Assembly: GCF_900101625.1 (NCBI RefSeq)
Contig: NZ_FMYZ01000005.1
Span: 124,001 to 188,000 of the forward strand
Reading direction: 5' to 3'
Length of the DNA: 64,000 nt
Source of the DNA: Cupriavidus sp. YR651
Lineage (GTDB): Bacteria > Pseudomonadota > Gammaproteobacteria > Burkholderiales > Burkholderiaceae
The first letter of the stretch is position 1, and each line of letters begins with the position of its first letter. A program made the position numbers and the translations under genes. Below, piece by piece: positions 50,176-59,423 of this stretch. A model generated the notes under the pieces. It ran no database searches. It had not been told where the DNA came from and saw only the letters and a list, made by a program, of their open reading frames with translations.

Positions 50176-53007
50176 TTACTCCGCGAACGCACTGGAAACA
50201 ATTGCCGCCTGCCTCGCCGCATGCGCTGCGTGGGAACCCGGCGCCGTCGACGCGGATTCAGGCGACCCCGCGTACCGCAGCGTTGCGCCCGAAGGCACGA
50301 CCTCACGCAACTGCGGCTCGATGAAGCTCCATGCACCCTGGTTACGTGCCTCCTCCTGGCTCCACACAACGGTCTTCAGGTTGGGATGGCGCGCAAGCTC
50401 GGCAGCCAGTTCCTCGGACGCAAACGGGTACAGCTGTTCCACGCGGATGATCGGCGTGTCGGCAATGCCCGACGTCCGGCGATGCTCAAGCAGCTCGTAG
50501 TAGACCTTGCCCGACGTCACAATGACGCGTTCGACTTTCGCATCCCGCGACGGCTCGGCCGGTGCGTCCACCAGGATTTCATGGAACACGCCGTCGGCCA
50601 GCTCGTCGAGCGTGCTCACCGCTTCGGCGTGCCGCAACAGCGACTTGGGTGTCATCACGATCAGCGGCCGGCGATCGAACGAGAGCGCCTGCATTCTCAG
50701 CAAATGAAACAGCTGCGCAGGCGTGGTCGGTTGGGCCACGCGCATATTGTCTTGCGCGCTAAGCTGGAGGTATCGCTCGAGCCTGGCCGATGCGTGTTCC
50801 GGCCCCTGCCCCTCCTGCCCGTGAGGCAGGAACATCGTCAATCCGCTGCGTTGCCCCCACTTTGCGGCGCCTGCGGCGATGAACTGGTCGATCACCACCT
50901 GCGCCCCATTCGCGAAGTCACCAAACTGCGCTTCCCACACCACGAGCGCATTCTGGTTCACCGTCGAGTAACCGTATTCGAAAGCCAGCACAGCCGCCTC
51001 AGAGAGAATCGAGTTTGTGACGGAAAACCGGCCTTGCGTTTCGCTGACATGATCAAGCGGAATCAGCACGCCGTCCAAGCGGCTCGTCCGCTTTTGATTG
51101 TGCAGCACCGCGTGACGGTGATTGAACGTCCCTCTCGCGCTGTCCTGACCACTCAGCCGGACATCGACTCCCGCGTCGAGCAGGGATGCGAATGCGAGAT
51201 GCTCGCCCATCCCCCAATCGAGCGGCTTCCTTCCGGCCGCCATCTCGCGGCGAGACGCCATCATCTTGCCGACCAACGGATGCAGGTCGAAGCCGTCCGG
51301 CACACTGGAAATCTGTTGTGCCAGGCCGCGCAGTTGCTCGGGCGACGGCGGGCTGTAGCTGGCCTTGCCGGCGGCGTCTTCGGCAAGGTTGGCCACCGCC
51401 GCCGTGTCTTGCGATGGATCTGATGCCTCGGCGGTATCACCGTTGTGCGCATGCTCAAGACTGTCGCGGCTTGCGCTGACATAGCCATCAACCTGCTCCG
51501 GCGTCATCACGCCCTGCTCGATCAGCTTTCTGGCGAAGAGCGTACGCACACCCGGATGCGCCGCGATCGCGCGATACATCAAAGGCTGTGTGATGCTCGG
51601 TGTGTCCTGCTCCTGATGCCCATACTTGCGGAAGCAAACCAGGTCGATCACGACGCTGCGCCTGAACGCCTTGCGATAGTCGAGCGCGAGGCGCACCGCC
51701 ATCGCCACCGCTTCGGGGTCATCGCCATTGACGTGCAGAACCGGGGCCTCGATCATCTTGGCGACGTCCGTCGCGTAGAACGACGAGCGCGTGTCGCGCG
51801 GATCCGAAGTCGTGAATCCGATCTGGTTGTTGACGACCACGTGGACGGTGCCGCCTGTCCCGTGCCCGCGGGTATACGAAAGGCTCAAGGTTTCCATCAC
51901 GATGCCCTGCCCGGACATCGCCGCATCGCCATGAATCTCGACCGGCAGCACATCACTGCCATCACCGGCCGGCAAGGTCTCCGCCTTGGCGCGGGCGATG
52001 CCCTCCACCACGGGATTCACGATTTCCAGGTGCGAGGGATTGAACGCCAGCACGACGTCGACTGGCCCGTCGCTGGTTTGCGTGATGCTGCTGAAACCCT
52101 TGTGGTACTTGACGTCACCGGCGGGAAGATCCTCGGTGTACTTGCCGTCGAATTCACCGAACAGCGAATGCACCGGCTTGCCGGCAATATTCACCAGCAC
52201 GTTCAGGCGGCCGCGGTGCGCCATGCCCATCACGACCGAACGCACTTTCATCGATGCACCGTAGCGGACGAGTTCGTCCAGCAGCACGATCAGCGATTCC
52301 CCGCCTTCGAGCGAGAACCGTTTCTGCCCGACAAAGCGTGTGTGAAGGTATTTCTCCAGACCTTCAGCTGCCGTCAGACGCTCTAGAATCCGGCGCTTCT
52401 CCTCTGACGAGAGCGATGGCTTGGCTCGCGTGGATTCGAGCCGCATCTGCCACCACCGCCGCTCGTCGGCATCGGACAAATGCATGAATTCGGCGCCCAG
52501 CGTGCCGGTATAGGTCTTCTTGAGCGCGGAGACGATCTCGCGCAGCGACGCATCGTCATCAAACAAGGACGTGTCGGCTGTGCTGAATCGCGTCGACATG
52601 TCTGCGTCCGACAAGCCGTAGTACGCGGGCGTCAGCTCCACCAGCGCTTGCGGGGGGCTCCACAGCAGGGGGTCCAGATTGGCCACGCGCGAGCCGACCA
52701 TCCGGAATGCGGCGATCAGCGACTGGACTGCCACCTGCTTTCTGGCCAGGCCAAGGCCGTCATCGCGCCGCATGACTGCGCCGGCCGGCCGTCTGGTCAG
52801 TTCGACGAAGCTGGAAACTACCGGTGCGTGCCGCTGGTCGTCGCGGTCGCTGCCATCGATCGCGGGGGTTTCCCGCAACGCATCGAAATATGCGCGCCAC
52901 CCGTCCGTGACCGATGTGGGGTCGGTCAGGTAGAGCTCATATTGTTCCTCGACATAAGGGGCATTTCCCCCGAAGAGAAAAGAGGTCTGACGTTCCTGGA
53001 TCAACAT
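50176..53007 (-). CDS. 2-oxoglutarate dehydrogenase E1-like protein (SucA paralogue 2, orphan)
   Basis: 943 residues, same architecture as the copy at 29.3 kb: N-terminal TSFLFGGNAPYVEEQYE, GMAHRGRLNVLVNI, DVKYHKGF, HGDAAMSGQG and VVVNNQIGFTT are all conserved, so catalysis should be retained. The linker around residues 505-545 is divergent and Ala/Asp-rich. No sucB or lpd is near. It is followed 6 bp later by the DJ-1-domain gene and preceded by the best paired TGGCCA site. Confidence 0.93.
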   Translation of the reverse strand: MLIQERQTSFLFGGNAPYVEEQYELYLTDPTSVTDGWRAYFDALRETPAIDGSDRDDQRHAPVVSSFVELTRRPAGAVMRRDDGLGLARKQVAVQSLIAAFRMVGSRVANLDPLLWSPPQALVELTPAYYGLSDADMSTRFSTADTSLFDDDASLREIVSALKKTYTGTLGAEFMHLSDADERRWWQMRLESTRAKPSLSSEEKRRILERLTAAEGLEKYLHTRFVGQKRFSLEGGESLIVLLDELVRYGASMKVRSVVMGMAHRGRLNVLVNIAGKPVHSLFGEFDGKYTEDLPAGDVKYHKGFSSITQTSDGPVDVVLAFNPSHLEIVNPVVEGIARAKAETLPAGDGSDVLPVEIHGDAAMSGQGIVMETLSLSYTRGHGTGGTVHVVVNNQIGFTTSDPRDTRSSFYATDVAKMIEAPVLHVNGDDPEAVAMAVRLALDYRKAFRRSVVIDLVCFRKYGHQEQDTPSITQPLMYRAIAAHPGVRTLFARKLIEQGVMTPEQVDGYVSASRDSLEHAHNGDTAEASDPSQDTAAVANLAEDAAGKASYSPPSPEQLRGLAQQISSVPDGFDLHPLVGKMMASRREMAAGRKPLDWGMGEHLAFASLLDAGVDVRLSGQDSARGTFNHRHAVLHNQKRTSRLDGVLIPLDHVSETQGRFSVTNSILSEAAVLAFEYGYSTVNQNALVVWEAQFGDFANGAQVVIDQFIAAGAAKWGQRSGLTMFLPHGQEGQGPEHASARLERYLQLSAQDNMRVAQPTTPAQLFHLLRMQALSFDRRPLIVMTPKSLLRHAEAVSTLDELADGVFHEILVDAPAEPSRDAKVERVIVTSGKVYYELLEHRRTSGIADTPIIRVEQLYPFASEELAAELARHPNLKTVVWSQEEARNQGAWSFIEPQLREVVPSGATLRYAGSPESASTAPGSHAAHAARQAAIVSSAFAE

Positions 53008-53406
53008 GATGAATCCATCCTTGCTTGGTGTCCGGTCTCGACTTCAATCGCGACGTATGGTGAGGCGGCTGTAGCCCCATCCCGGCTACCCCAGAGTGCA
53101 ACCAGGGCTCTTGCGATTTCCTGGCACGCGTGGGTTTTGTTCCCAGCCGCATTCTTGAGATTGAGTCTAGTAAGCCGACACCGCAGCGGAAACACGCACA
53201 TGGCGCATTGACTGGCCATTCGCTGCACGATTCTGGCCACGTCACGTCACGGGTATCGCCGCGGATCACATCGCGGCGACGACGTTGCGCATCGGGCACC
53301 GCTCGATCCGGGCCTTATTACACCGACGCAAGGATCATTTACCGGATACGACGTCTCGCGATGGGTTTCGTCACTTCGCGGCGTGCGCGGAATTTGTGGA
53401 TTGACT
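53008..53406. promoter_or_regulatory. Upstream region of sucA paralogue 2 with paired TGGCCA
   Basis: Two perfect TGGCCA copies (53213-53218 and 53234-53239), both in CTGGCCA context, are exactly 21 bp apart, about 205-230 bp before the E1 start. The rest of this 399-bp gap has no recognisable gene. Confidence 0.72.
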
Positions 53407-53703
53407 TCAGGCGTCCACGCTTTGAAGGTGCGGGTTCTTGCGAAAACTCTCGGTGACGCAGTCTTCCGCAGCCGTCACGGCGACCAGTATCCTGCGGCAG
53501 GCTTCAAGGTATGACGTCGCTGCTTCCGTCAGCCTGACGGCGCGCGGGGTCCGCACCAGCAACTGGGCGCCGAGGCGCGCTTCGAGCGAATTCAGCGCCC
53601 GCAAGACGGCAGGAGTCGACATTCCGAGCTTTTCCGACGCGGCGGTAAGGCTACCCCGATCGACGATCGCCACGAAGATCTCCATCTCGCGCAACTTGTC
53701 CAT
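53407..53703 (-). pseudogene. Truncated LysR-type regulator (HTH only)
   Basis: 98 residues from the ATG at 53703 (MDKLREMEIFVAIVDRGS). It contains a complete LysR winged HTH and start of the linker helix, then ends; LysR proteins are normally near 300 residues. Following DNA shows no effector-domain remnant. A relic, or possibly a small DNA-binding protein. Divergent from the efflux operon that it may once have regulated. Confidence 0.7.
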
Positions 53704-54116
53704 TTCGACTCCAATCCGAATCACGTAAATCCACCTCGCGATTGTAGGCAGCGCGTCCGGCACGGTGATCGTGCCCGTCTTCGATTGGCTCAAAACAGAA
53801 TCAGGTTGACCTAAGCCGCCCTCTTTTTCTTCGCGGCGACATAAGGCGGCTGCACGTGATTCGTCGTCATTCGTGAGCATCGCATTATTGGGTAAATCGC
53901 AAGGGACTCTTTCAGCAGACGTGGGTAGTCGAGGTATTCACAGTTGCCTTGGCAAAATTCGCGAACGCATTGGCCCAATACCTGACGTGGTTTGGCTTCA
54001 ATAAAGACTGGCCATCTCGTACATTTGAACGCACCAGCCGCTCGAATGCGAAACGGCAATGAACAGCGCTTCCAGATGCGATGACCTGATGAACACGAGT
54101 AGCAAGTAGAACCCTT
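53704..54116. promoter_or_regulatory. Upstream region of the efflux operon with degenerate paired site
   Basis: TGGCAA (53950-53955) and TGGCCC (53971-53976) are exactly 21 bp apart, and a perfect TGGCCA lies farther on at 54009-54014. They are 100-170 bp before the MFS start. No gene was seen in this 413-bp gap. Confidence 0.45.
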
Positions 54117-55742
54117 ATGACCACCGCCAACCCTTTGACAGCTCGAACGGAAGCGCCGACGGTCGCGCAACCGGCGGCGCCGGCTTCCATGCGGGAGGCA
54201 GCGACTCCCGCACAGGCAACGCCCGCCCAAGCCGCGCTATCCCTTCGCCTTGCTTCCGGCTTGATTGGGATGCTGCTGGCGTCCTTGCTGGCCATTCTTA
54301 ACGAACAGGTCACCGCGCTGGCACTGGCCGATATTCGCGGCGTCTTCTCCATCGGACGTGACGACGGGACCTGGCTGACCACATTGTTCGAAGCAGCAAA
54401 CGTCGCCACGATGGTAATTGCGCCGTGGTTCGGGATCACCTTCACGCTGAAGCGATTCACGATTGGCGCCGTGCTGGCCACGATGTTCTTCGGGGTCCTT
54501 TGCCCCTTCGCGCCGAATCTCCCGACGCTTTATCTGCTGCGCGTCCTCCAGGGAATCGCTGGCGGATGCCTGCCGCCGATGCTGATTATCGTCGCGCTGC
54601 GTTATCTCCCGCCGAAGGTCAAGCTGTACGGGCTCGCCGGATATGCACTCACCGCGACCTTCGGACCAGCGGTCGGCACCCCGCTCGCAGCGCTGTGGAC
54701 CGAATATGTCAGCTGGAAAATGGTCTTCTGGCAAATCGTCCCGCTCGGCATCGTGAGCTGCGTGGCCATCCAGCTGGGGCTTCCGGCGGACCCGCTCAAG
54801 CTCGAGCGACTCCGCTCCTTCAACTGGACCGGATTCCTGACGGGATTCCCGGCGGTGGCCATGCTCGTGATCGGACTCCTGCAAGGTGATCGTCTTGACT
54901 GGCTGAATTCCGAGTTCATTCGCGTGATGTTTGGTGGCGGGGTGCTCCTGTTCGCCGCATTCCTCGTCAACGAATGGTTTCAGCCGACACCTTTCTTCAA
55001 GCTCCAGCTGCTGTCGCGACGGAATTTCTCGCACGGGCTGCTGACACTCGCCGGCGCGGTCACATTGCTGGTGGGCGTGGCGGCCATCCCCGGCCAGTAT
55101 CTCGCCAAGATTCACACCTACCGGCCGCTTCAAACGGCGCCCCTGTCATTGCTGGTTGCAATTCCGCTACTGGTTGCGCTTCCTTTGACGGCGGCGGTCC
55201 TGAATCTCCGGCGCGTCGATTATCGATGGGTCCTGGCCATTGGGCTGTCTCTCATGGTCACGACCTGCCTGATGGGTAGCTTCATGACCGCCGAATGGGT
55301 TCGCGAGAATTTCTACCTGCTCCAGTCCTTGCAGATCGCCGCGCAACCGATGGTGATCATGTCGATCCTGATGGGCGTGACAACTGGCTTGCCGCCAACC
55401 GAAGGCCCGTTTGCATCGGCGATGTTCAACTCGCTCAAGACCTTCTCCGCGGCTGCGGCCACTGGCCTGATCGAAGGATTGAGCACGAGCCGCGAGCACT
55501 TTCATTCGAACATGTTGGTGGACCAGTTGGGTAACCACGCGCTCGTGACGAGCTATAGCGTTAATGCCGCGCACAGTCTCGGTCAACTCGCCCACCGCAT
55601 TCACGAGCAGGTCGTGGTGCTGACCTCCGCGGATCTCTATCGCGTGATGGCAGGTGTTGCCGTCGCCACGCTGGTTCTTGTGCCGATATTACCCGTGCGT
55701 ATCTATCCGCCATGGTGCACTACGCCGCCCTCTTCTCATTAA
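54117..55742 (+). CDS. EmrB-like DHA2 MFS multidrug exporter
   Basis: 541 residues with about 14 membrane segments, the DHA2 number. LNEQVTALALADIRGVFSIG replaces the usual LDxTIVNVALP motif, marking a divergent EmrB subgroup. It would pump substrate from the inner membrane into the HlyD-OMF conduit encoded just downstream. First gene of a three-gene operon; 12 bp to the adaptor gene. Confidence 0.9.
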   Translation: MTTANPLTARTEAPTVAQPAAPASMREAATPAQATPAQAALSLRLASGLIGMLLASLLAILNEQVTALALADIRGVFSIGRDDGTWLTTLFEAANVATMVIAPWFGITFTLKRFTIGAVLATMFFGVLCPFAPNLPTLYLLRVLQGIAGGCLPPMLIIVALRYLPPKVKLYGLAGYALTATFGPAVGTPLAALWTEYVSWKMVFWQIVPLGIVSCVAIQLGLPADPLKLERLRSFNWTGFLTGFPAVAMLVIGLLQGDRLDWLNSEFIRVMFGGGVLLFAAFLVNEWFQPTPFFKLQLLSRRNFSHGLLTLAGAVTLLVGVAAIPGQYLAKIHTYRPLQTAPLSLLVAIPLLVALPLTAAVLNLRRVDYRWVLAIGLSLMVTTCLMGSFMTAEWVRENFYLLQSLQIAAQPMVIMSILMGVTTGLPPTEGPFASAMFNSLKTFSAAAATGLIEGLSTSREHFHSNMLVDQLGNHALVTSYSVNAAHSLGQLAHRIHEQVVVLTSADLYRVMAGVAVATLVLVPILPVRIYPPWCTTPPSSH

Positions 55743-55754
55743 GGGACGATTATC

Positions 55755-56831
55755 ATGTCTTCCGCCACCCGATCTCCTCTCAAAATCGCTCGCGCCACCG
55801 CGATCATCGTTGCCGCCGGCATCGCTGTCTGGGCTTGTTTCAAGCTTCTCGGCAATTCGGATACCGAATCGACGAACGACGCCTACGTCACGGCTGATTT
55901 CACGCTCGTCGCACCACGTATCGCCGGCCAGGTATCCGAAGTATTGGTCAGTGACAATCAGTGGGTCAAAGCCGGCCAATTGATGGTGCGTATCGATGAC
56001 CGCGATTTCCGGGCGGCGTTGCTGAGCGCGCAGGCGGACGTGGCGGCAGCCAGGGCATCCGTCGCCAACTACGACGCCGAGATTGCACGGCACCCCTCGC
56101 TCGTCGAACAGGCTCGCGCCACGCTTCGATCCGACGAGGCGTCGATCGCGTTTGCAAAGGCGAACGCTTCGCGCTACCAGAATCTCTCCGACGCCGGCGC
56201 CGGAACCACGCAGGAGCAACAGCACGCATCGACCGCGCTCGCTGAAAAGCTTGCGCAGCAATCCCACGATCGCGCCGTGTTGAGTACGACCGAGCAGAAC
56301 CTCGACGTGCTGCGCACCCAACGCGACAAGGCGGCCAGCACGTTGGCGCACGCCGAAGCGGCACAGGAGCAGGCCAGACTCAATCTGTCCTATACGGAGA
56401 TCCACGCGCCAGTAGACGGCAAGGTTGGCAGACGCTCGGCGCGGGTCGGCGCATTCGTGACGCCTGGCGCACCGGTGCTCGCGATTGTGCCGATCTCCGA
56501 CGCCTATATCGTCGCCAACTTCCAGGAGAACCAGATCACCCACATGCGGCCTGGCGACAGCGTGCGAATCAAGGTCGACAGCTTTCCTGGCGTCGTGATC
56601 CAAGGCCATATCGATAGCCTCGCCCCTGCGACCGGGCTGAGCTTCTCGCCGATCGCCCCCGACAACGCCACGGGCAACTTCACCAAGGTCGTGCAGCGTG
56701 TGCCGGTCAAGATCACCATCGACCATGGGCAACAGGCCGCGTCTGAATTGAGCGTGGGACTTTCCGTCGATGCCGATGTGGCCGTTGGCCACCGTGGCGG
56801 CGCGCTGGCCAAGGGGGTGAACAGAACATGA
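55755..56831 (+). CDS. EmrA/HlyD-family membrane fusion adaptor
   Basis: 358 residues. One N-terminal membrane anchor (residues 10-30), then a biotinyl-lipoyl half with STNDAYVTADFTLVAPRIAG, a coiled-coil of about 100 residues, and the second lipoyl/beta-barrel part (YTEIHAPVDGKVG). Links the MFS pump to the outer-membrane channel. Its stop overlaps the next start by 4 bp (ATGA). Confidence 0.93.
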   Translation: MSSATRSPLKIARATAIIVAAGIAVWACFKLLGNSDTESTNDAYVTADFTLVAPRIAGQVSEVLVSDNQWVKAGQLMVRIDDRDFRAALLSAQADVAAARASVANYDAEIARHPSLVEQARATLRSDEASIAFAKANASRYQNLSDAGAGTTQEQQHASTALAEKLAQQSHDRAVLSTTEQNLDVLRTQRDKAASTLAHAEAAQEQARLNLSYTEIHAPVDGKVGRRSARVGAFVTPGAPVLAIVPISDAYIVANFQENQITHMRPGDSVRIKVDSFPGVVIQGHIDSLAPATGLSFSPIAPDNATGNFTKVVQRVPVKITIDHGQQAASELSVGLSVDADVAVGHRGGALAKGVNRT

Positions 56832-58369
56832 ACACGAGCGAACTCTCTATCCGCGCGTCGGCGCTGGCGATACTGGCGAGCCTCGCGATGGCGGGCTGCG
56901 CCGTCGGGCCGGACTTCGAACGTCCGGGCACCACCACGCCGCCCGACATCTTCGAACGCACCCAGCCTGCGGAAGCACCGAGCAAGACCGTCGAAGCCAA
57001 CTTCAATTCGGAATGGTGGACACTGTTCAATGATCCCCTGCTGAATTCGCTCGAGGCGCAACTCGCCGACGCAAATCTGGACGTGGCCGCCGCGTCGGCG
57101 CGGCTGCGGCAAAGCCGGGCTACGCAACGGGTGGCGGGTGCCGCCGAGTATCCGACGCTGGAGGGCGCCGCATCCTATAACCGTGAGCGAGGGAGTCCAA
57201 ACGGCATTCTCTCGTTGCTCGGCGTCAGCCCGACAGGTGCCCAGCCCCAATCGGCATCGGGCGCCGCGCCGCTCGGTGTCGCGCCATTGCCGGGTTCGAA
57301 GGGTTCCCCTGCCTTTGACGTGTACCAGTTCGGCTTCGATGCGTCGTGGGAGGTCGATATCTGGGGCCGCGTACGACGCGGTGTCGAAGCGGCGACCGCC
57401 TTGACCGCCGCCTCGTTCGAAGACCGGAACGCGGTGCTCTTGTCCGCCCGCGCCGAACTCGCGCGAGACTATATCGAGTTGCGTGACACGCAGTCCCTTC
57501 TGGAAATCGCGAGGCAGAACCTCGACATTGCCCGTGACAGCACGAAGCTCACGCAGGTTCGCGTGCGCGAGGGCGTCACGACGGATCTGGACGTCGCCAA
57601 CGCTTCCGCACAGGTGGCATCGATCGAAAGTCTGATTCCGACGCTTGAAGCGCGTCGCGAGGGCATGATCAACGCGATTGGCCTGTTGCTGGCCCAGGAA
57701 CCGGGCGCGCTGCGGCAAGCCCTTGGCGAGCCGGGTGATATTCCCGAGCTCCCCAAGCAGGTGCCCATCGGCTTCGCCTCGGAACTGCTTCAGCGCAGAC
57801 CAGATATCCGGCGGGCGGAGGCGCAACTGCACGCGGCCACGGCGTCGATTGGCATGGCGAAGGCCGACTTCTATCCCCGCATCACGCTGAATGGCAGCGC
57901 CGGGTTCCAGAGTCTCCAGCTCTCGAACCTCGCGAACTGGGCGTCCGGTCAATTCGTGGTTGGACCGTCGATTACGCTGCCCATCTTCGAGGGCGGTCGC
58001 CTCAAGGGAATGCTGCACTTGCGGGAGGCGCAACAACAGGAAGCCGCGATTGTCTACCGGCACACCGTGCTGGATGCATGGCGCGAGGTTGACGATGCGC
58101 TGGTCACCTACGGCGCCGAACAGCGTCGGCACGAACGGCTCACGGAAGTCGTGAAGCTGAACCAGCGTGCGCTTTCGATCGCGCAGCAACGGTACAAGGC
58201 TGGCGCGGTGGATTACCTCAACGTCCTGAACGTGCAAAAGCAGTTGCTCGAAGCGCAGCGCAATCTTGAGCAAAGCCGGGCAACCGCTGCCGCCAACCTC
58301 ATTACGCTGTGCAAGGTGCTCGGCGGCGGCTGGGAGTCGACCTTCGCCAGCCAGCAGGCTGAGCGCTAA
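56828..58369 (+). CDS. Outer-membrane efflux lipoprotein (NodT/OprM family)
   Basis: 513 residues. Lipobox MAGC (residues 20-23) after a Sec signal, then the GPDFERP start typical of NodT-family channels and two OEP repeats; the GFDASWEVDIWGR motif is diagnostic. Forms the outer-membrane exit of the tripartite pump. Translationally coupled to the adaptor. Confidence 0.94.
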   Translation: MNTSELSIRASALAILASLAMAGCAVGPDFERPGTTTPPDIFERTQPAEAPSKTVEANFNSEWWTLFNDPLLNSLEAQLADANLDVAAASARLRQSRATQRVAGAAEYPTLEGAASYNRERGSPNGILSLLGVSPTGAQPQSASGAAPLGVAPLPGSKGSPAFDVYQFGFDASWEVDIWGRVRRGVEAATALTAASFEDRNAVLLSARAELARDYIELRDTQSLLEIARQNLDIARDSTKLTQVRVREGVTTDLDVANASAQVASIESLIPTLEARREGMINAIGLLLAQEPGALRQALGEPGDIPELPKQVPIGFASELLQRRPDIRRAEAQLHAATASIGMAKADFYPRITLNGSAGFQSLQLSNLANWASGQFVVGPSITLPIFEGGRLKGMLHLREAQQQEAAIVYRHTVLDAWREVDDALVTYGAEQRRHERLTEVVKLNQRALSIAQQRYKAGAVDYLNVLNVQKQLLEAQRNLEQSRATAAANLITLCKVLGGGWESTFASQQAER

Positions 58370-58511
58370 CGAGAGATCCGGGCGCCTCCGCTGCGGTTTC
58401 CGTTGCGGATTCCGTTGCGATGGTGCCGGATCAAGCCGTTTGTCCGAAGATGCCGCGCCCTGATCTGTCACGGCGCCCTGGAGATTGAAGACACCACGTC
58501 TGGTGGAAATC

Positions 58512-59423
58512 ATGTTGCACAACAAAGCTGATGAAAGCGCGAACTGGGGAGATTGGGAAAATTTTTGCCGGGTTGTGGAGGCCGGGAGCTTTACGGCTGC
58601 CGGCGATCGTGCCGGCATTCCCAAGCAATCGATCAGTTTGTCGCTCGCCCGTCTGGAAGCGCGGCTGGGCAACCGGCTGCTTGACCGCACTACACGCAGG
58701 GTCCGGGTAACGGATCTGGGCCAGACGCTGTATGCGCGGATCGCACCGTTGCTGAATGAGCTTCGCGAAACGGACAACGATGCGAAGTCGACCCAGCAGG
58801 AGGTGTCTGGCACCTTGCGCCTGGCGACGCCCTACGAGACAGGCTGGCTTCATCTGGCGCCCGCGCTGGTGAAGCTCCTCAAGGCTTATCCGGAGTTGAA
58901 GGTCGAGATCGACGATACGCGGGAGATTCCCGATCTCCTCGAGCAGCGATACGACATTGCGTTCGTCAAGACCGACGCCGGACTGCCTGACAGTTCGTTA
59001 GTCAGCAAATACGTTGTGGCGATGGAGCGCGCCTTCTATGCCGCGCCGGAAATGATCGCCAAACGGGGGTTGCCGCGACAACTGCAAGATATCGAAGCCT
59101 GGCCGATGATGGTCGATACCGATGACAGCTTCTGGGATGCATTCGAAGATGGGCGCGAGATCGCGCGGATCGCGGTACGCCCGAGCATCAGGACGCCGAA
59201 TGTCGAGATTCGGGTGCGCGCCGCCATGGAAGGCCTGGGCGTTGTCAGGCTGCTGCCAAGGTACGTCGAAGACCATATCAGGCGTGGGGAGCTGGTTCGC
59301 CTGTTTCCCTCCGTTCTCTCGTCTCCACTCAAGGTCTATGCGCTGACACCGGCGCGCAGACTCGTGCCGCCCAAGGTACGCGCATTGTTGAGCGCGTTCG
59401 ATGTCTTGCAGATCGACAGATGA
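58512..59423 (+). CDS. LysR-type transcriptional regulator
   Basis: 303 residues. HTH at residues 12-70 (FTAAGDRAGIPKQSISLSL) and a full effector domain. The ATG at 58512 follows GGTGGAAA; the frame also opens at a TTG (58485). Reads in the same direction as the efflux operon and could regulate it or the next gene, with which it overlaps by 4 bp. Confidence 0.9.
   Translation: MLHNKADESANWGDWENFCRVVEAGSFTAAGDRAGIPKQSISLSLARLEARLGNRLLDRTTRRVRVTDLGQTLYARIAPLLNELRETDNDAKSTQQEVSGTLRLATPYETGWLHLAPALVKLLKAYPELKVEIDDTREIPDLLEQRYDIAFVKTDAGLPDSSLVSKYVVAMERAFYAAPEMIAKRGLPRQLQDIEAWPMMVDTDDSFWDAFEDGREIARIAVRPSIRTPNVEIRVRAAMEGLGVVRLLPRYVEDHIRRGELVRLFPSVLSSPLKVYALTPARRLVPPKVRALLSAFDVLQIDR

Noticed and set aside
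29332..53007. Genomic island borne by a mobile element
   Set aside because: The gene content is accessory-like and base composition looks somewhat less GC-rich by eye, but no integrase, transposase, att repeat or tRNA boundary was seen.
58385..58425. Repeated TTCCGTTGCG segments after the outer-membrane channel gene
   Set aside because: Two copies only, no pairing, no known element.
56504..58813. 769-codon minus-strand frame opposite the efflux adaptor and channel genes
   Set aside because: No recognisable motif, crosses three real genes and an intergenic region, and has shadow composition.
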